Shown here: positions 61,355 to 64,000 of the stretch, in pieces | Numbering within the stretch: position 1 is the first letter of the stretch | Layout of the letters: the number at the start of each line of letters is the position of its first letter | The notes under the pieces: generated by a model | What the model was told of the DNA's origin: nothing | Seen by the model: the letters and a program-made list of their open reading frames with translations, nothing else | Database searches by the model: none | NCBI RefSeq assembly: GCF_030053595.1 | Contig: NZ_JASGBQ010000004.1 | Location: 62,001 to 126,000 of the forward strand | Source: Fusibacillus kribbianus | GTDB lineage: Bacteria; Bacillota; Clostridia; Lachnospirales; Lachnospiraceae | Direction: 5' to 3' | DNA: 64,000 nt | Translations under genes and position numbers: made by a program

Positions 61355-62080
61355 TTATCTTCCATTTTCAACGTCGACAAGAAATTCCTGCCATTTGTCT
61401 TTGTGCTCCACAAAATATTTGGGACAGTTCTTTCCCGTCACATCATAGTGACGGATAATCTCATCCGTCGTTATCAGATATGTATCGGAAAGCCATGCCG
61501 TCAGCTTCACCAGAGACTCATAAGTGGCTTTTGTAAATTTACCGCTCTCATCTTCGTGACAGCATTCGATGGAAATCGTATCGTGATTCCGGTCATTGGA
61601 GGCATAAGCCACTTCGCTCATGGGAACGCACTGGATGATCGAACCGTCGGTGTCAATAATGAAATGACTGCTGGCATAAGTTCCGGAAGCACCATCGGCC
61701 AGACCTGCAAAATAATCCCGGTTCTGCTTCGCGGTACTCCCCGGATTGGCCGTATAATGGATCACGATCCCCTTCACATCATCCACATAGGTCCCCGGCC
61801 TCGAATACTCATTGACCGGAAGAAGATCCCTGTCGATCCAGTCGGGAACCTGGATCTCCTTCCATCGGATCACTCGTTCCCCTGCCCCATCCAGATACAC
61901 CGGCCGTGCGGCATCATACGCATCCGGCCAGATATCCGTCACTGCTTTTGCTGCATCCTGCGGCTCCTTCTGTCCGTTTCCTGTCCCGAAGCATGCTTTT
62001 ATGAAAAAGACCAGAAGCACTAGTGCCAGAACAGCAGCGCTGCCGATCCAAATATTTTTTCTGCTTTGAATTTTTCTCAA
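61355..62080 (-). CDS. Membrane-anchored N-acetylmuramoyl-L-alanine amidase
   Basis: 241 residues from a TTG at 62080 (preceded by AAAGG). The longer frame (ATG at 62176) overlaps the permease gene by 56 bp. One membrane anchor (WIGSAAVLALVLLVFFIKACF), then an Amidase_2 domain: GIVIHYTANPGSTAKQNRDYF (zinc His), SHFIIDTDGSIIQCVP, and IIRHYDVTGKNCP (second His and Cys). Cleaves the amide between MurNAc and the stem peptide outside the membrane. The start choice is the uncertain point. Confidence 0.85.
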   Translation of the reverse strand: MRKIQSRKNIWIGSAAVLALVLLVFFIKACFGTGNGQKEPQDAAKAVTDIWPDAYDAARPVYLDGAGERVIRWKEIQVPDWIDRDLLPVNEYSRPGTYVDDVKGIVIHYTANPGSTAKQNRDYFAGLADGASGTYASSHFIIDTDGSIIQCVPMSEVAYASNDRNHDTISIECCHEDESGKFTKATYESLVKLTAWLSDTYLITTDEIIRHYDVTGKNCPKYFVEHKDKWQEFLVDVENGR

Positions 62081-62120
62081 GAATTTCGCTGCCTTTCTAT
62101 GATCCTGTTTCTTTCGTCTG

Positions 62121-62963
62121 TCAGAATAGCTGTAGTATGATTCCCGGAACAATGGCACAGACCAGTAAAATCCCAACGATCTTCAGATTCTCACGGAAAT
62201 TTTTATTGATCCTGAAAAGCACTGCAAGTCCCACCCCTGCACCGGAAAGAAGACCGGAGATCACTGCGCCGAAGCTTAATATGCCGCTCAGGTAAAGCTC
62301 CGTCAGAACCACCGACGCCGCACAATTGGGGATCAGACCCACAAAAGCCGCAAGCACCGGCTGAAGAAAGGAATCCTTTAGCAAAAGCTCCGACAGCCGT
62401 TCGATGCCGACTGCTTCCAGAAGCAGATTCAGCAGACAATTGAAAATAAGCAGGTAAAGAAACACCTGAACCGTATGGTGGAGGGCTGCTTTCCAGATCC
62501 CCTCCTCCTCCTCACAGCCGCAGTCATCGCAGATGGCACCCAGACGTTTTTTCTTCATGGGACTTTTCCGGAACAGGAAATCCACGCCATATCCGAACAG
62601 GGTTCCGATCAGAACCTTTACTCCGATCAGACGAAGCACATTCCCCGCCTGGCCCGGATTTCCAAGAAGCAAAAGCACCGCTTCATCGGAAGTCGATAAA
62701 AACACCGCAAGAAGGGTTCCCAGAGTGATCACACCACCCGCATAAAGATTGGCGGCAGCTACAGAAAATCCGCACTGGGGAACACAGCCGAAAACGGCTC
62801 CCACCACCGGCCCGGCTCCTCCCAGCCTGGTAAGGGCGCTGTCCCTGTGCGTTTCCGAATACCGTTCCAATGCCTCCAGAAGAAGAAATGCTACCAGAAG
62901 AAACGGAACCATCTTCAGGGTATCGATCACACCGTCAAGTACTGCATCCAAAACAAAATCCAA
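62121..62963 (-). CDS. Putative arsenic/metal efflux permease (ArsP_2 type)
   Basis: 280-residue polytopic membrane protein of the 'putative 10TM heavy-metal exporter' group. FGCVPQCGFSVAAANLYAGGVITLGTLLAVFLSTSDEA and a second-half GLIPNCAASVVLTELYLSG are pseudo-symmetric repeats with conserved P-x-C motifs. A cytosolic loop reads AICDDCGCEEEEG, a cysteine/acid-rich probable metal site. Starts with TTG, 8 nt after AGGAGG, an unusual but well-supported start. No ArsR regulator is adjacent, so substrate is unproven. Confidence 0.78.
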   Translation of the reverse strand: MDFVLDAVLDGVIDTLKMVPFLLVAFLLLEALERYSETHRDSALTRLGGAGPVVGAVFGCVPQCGFSVAAANLYAGGVITLGTLLAVFLSTSDEAVLLLLGNPGQAGNVLRLIGVKVLIGTLFGYGVDFLFRKSPMKKKRLGAICDDCGCEEEEGIWKAALHHTVQVFLYLLIFNCLLNLLLEAVGIERLSELLLKDSFLQPVLAAFVGLIPNCAASVVLTELYLSGILSFGAVISGLLSGAGVGLAVLFRINKNFRENLKIVGILLVCAIVPGIILQLF

Positions 62964-62975
62964 AATGAAATCCTC

Positions 62976-64000
62976 CTATTGCCTGTCTGAAAATGTCTGC
63001 TTCAGTTCCTCTACAAACCGGCTTCTAGCAGCCGGTTTCCCGTGGCGTTCCTTCACCGAGTAAATGTGAAGCTTCTCCTTTGCCCGCGTCATTGCCACAT
63101 AAAACAAACGTCGTTCCTCTTCCACATCGGCAGCCATTCCGGCCTTTTCATGAGGAATCACCTGTTCGTTGACATCCGGCAGAAATACGGCACGATATTC
63201 CAGTCCCTTGGCTCCGTGCATGGTGGAGACCACGATCCCCTTCCGCTCCTTTGCATTCCTGTCCCGCTGCCGCTTCATTTCCTCCTGATACCGTTCCATA
63301 TGACTGAACCATTCGCCAAAGGTTCTGTATTCCCCCGCATCTGTATGGAGCTCCTCCAGAATCTCGAAAAGCTCTGTCTCCGGAAGATTTTTTTCCTTCG
63401 CATAGGATCTCAGATAGTCGTCATAGCCGACGGAACGCCGAATATGGGTAATGGCCTCATAGGGTGCCCTCCGGCTTATGATATGCAGATCCTCTTTAAG
63501 TTCCCGGACTCTGGCTGCGATCCAGGGTTTTTCTTCATAAATTGCCTCCAGCTCCTCGAGGGATGTGCCGTTCCCGGAAAAGGCGGTCCTTGAAATATAC
63601 CGGCACGGCTTATTGATAATGCGAAGGAGATGGTTACGTCCCGCGTCTCCCAGGGAAATCCGGATGTAAGCCAGGATATCCCCGCAGATCCAGTGGCTGT
63701 AAAGGCTTGGGACAGAATCCTTTGTCTGAAAGGGGATATTGTATTCCATAAGCTTTCCTAAAAGCCCTCTTGCTCCGGTGTTGGTCCTTACAAGAACCGC
63801 CATCTCCCCGTAATCCATCCCTTCCCGGTGATAATTCTGAATATGGGCAAGGATCCTCTCATTTTCCTCCCTCTGGGAAGGGAAGCTTCCCAGTACCACC
63901 GGAGTGCCCGTTTTTCCTGTTCCGGATATTTTCTTTTTAAAACGGATCCGGTTATGGGAGATCAGATTTTCCGCAGCTCCTATGATCTTATCCTGACAGC
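62976..64000 (-). CDS. UvrD/PcrA-like ATP-dependent DNA helicase (N-terminus off the right edge)
   Basis: C-terminal half of a superfamily I helicase. The frame is open to the window edge, beginning QDKIIGAAENLISHNRIRFKKK, which matches the region before motif IV. Motif IV-like MAVLVRTNTGARGL follows, then motif V STMHGAKGLEYRAVFLPDVNEQVIPH and motif VI EEERRLFYVAMTRAKEKLHI. Walker A lies outside the window. Unwinds DNA in repair or recombination. 12 bp before the permease start. A GTG at 63899 would make a truncated protein and is not the real start. Confidence 0.9.
   Translation of the reverse strand, partial: CQDKIIGAAENLISHNRIRFKKKISGTGKTGTPVVLGSFPSQREENERILAHIQNYHREGMDYGEMAVLVRTNTGARGLLGKLMEYNIPFQTKDSVPSLYSHWICGDILAYIRISLGDAGRNHLLRIINKPCRYISRTAFSGNGTSLEELEAIYEEKPWIAARVRELKEDLHIISRRAPYEAITHIRRSVGYDDYLRSYAKEKNLPETELFEILEELHTDAGEYRTFGEWFSHMERYQEEMKRQRDRNAKERKGIVVSTMHGAKGLEYRAVFLPDVNEQVIPHEKAGMAADVEEERRLFYVAMTRAKEKLHIYSVKERHGKPAARSRFVEELKQTFSDRQ

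Overview
The window looks like a chromosomal segment of a Lachnospiraceae-type Firmicute (class Clostridia). Evidence for this: a Firmicutes-style plsX-acpP-rnc-smc-ftsY block, ylxM-ffh followed by rpsP-khpA-rimM-trmD-rplS, an RqcH/YicC/RemA/Gmk block, a YlmC/YmxH-type sporulation-associated protein, ChW-repeat surface proteins, the PFL/ACT pair, and strong A/G-rich Shine-Dalgarno sites with frequent GTG/TTG starts. Most genes are on the minus strand. No rRNA, CRISPR array, insertion sequence, phage gene or replication origin was seen. The window cuts guanylate kinase on the left and a UvrD-like helicase on the right.

Layout. 1-3.6 kb: gmk, remA and yicC, divergent from rqcH. 3.7-5.9 kb: SPFH genes hflK-hflC behind a complete regulatory unit made of a sigma-A promoter, a yybP-ykoY (manganese) riboswitch aptamer and an intrinsic terminator that shares the P1 strand. 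5.9-15.8 kb: ilvA, ftsY, smc, rnc, acpP, plsX, rpmF, ylbN and pta. 16-24.7 kb: tmcAL, an AraC regulator, and a livKHMGF-type ABC importer that ends in a cysteine-rich ATC-hydrolase-family enzyme, then an SDR. 24.8-31.4 kb: PFL/ACT pair, WalJ-like metallohydrolase, coaE, polA, an orphan zinc-finger membrane protein and a DUF3783 gene.

31.5-40.2 kb is the main accessory region. It runs from a tRNA-Leu gene to a second DUF3783 gene in inverted orientation. It holds a decayed FGGY-kinase fragment and a minus-strand sugar-acid operon: KDPG aldolase, gluconokinase-like FGGY kinase, 2-hydroxyacid dehydrogenase, LarA-family nickel-pincer racemase/epimerase, SDR and a beta-propeller lactonase. An IclR regulator is encoded divergently. 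The best promoter for the operon lies beyond the 3' end of iclR, next to a 35-bp operator-like palindrome, so the operon message would run antisense through the whole of iclR.

40.2-64 kb: cstA with two unknown genes, then pgeF-yraN-rnhB-lepB-rbgA-lepB, rplS-trmD-rimM-khpA-rpsP, ffh-ylxM, efp, yqeG-nrdR-ylmC, prfC, cls, and the coenzyme A genes coaBC and coaX. After these come a six-repeat ChW/CHAP secreted protein, an ECF S-component, a membrane-anchored amidase, a putative metal/arsenic permease and the partial helicase. Housekeeping calls are strong. The substrates of the liv-type importer, the sugar-acid operon and the ECF component are inferred from context only.
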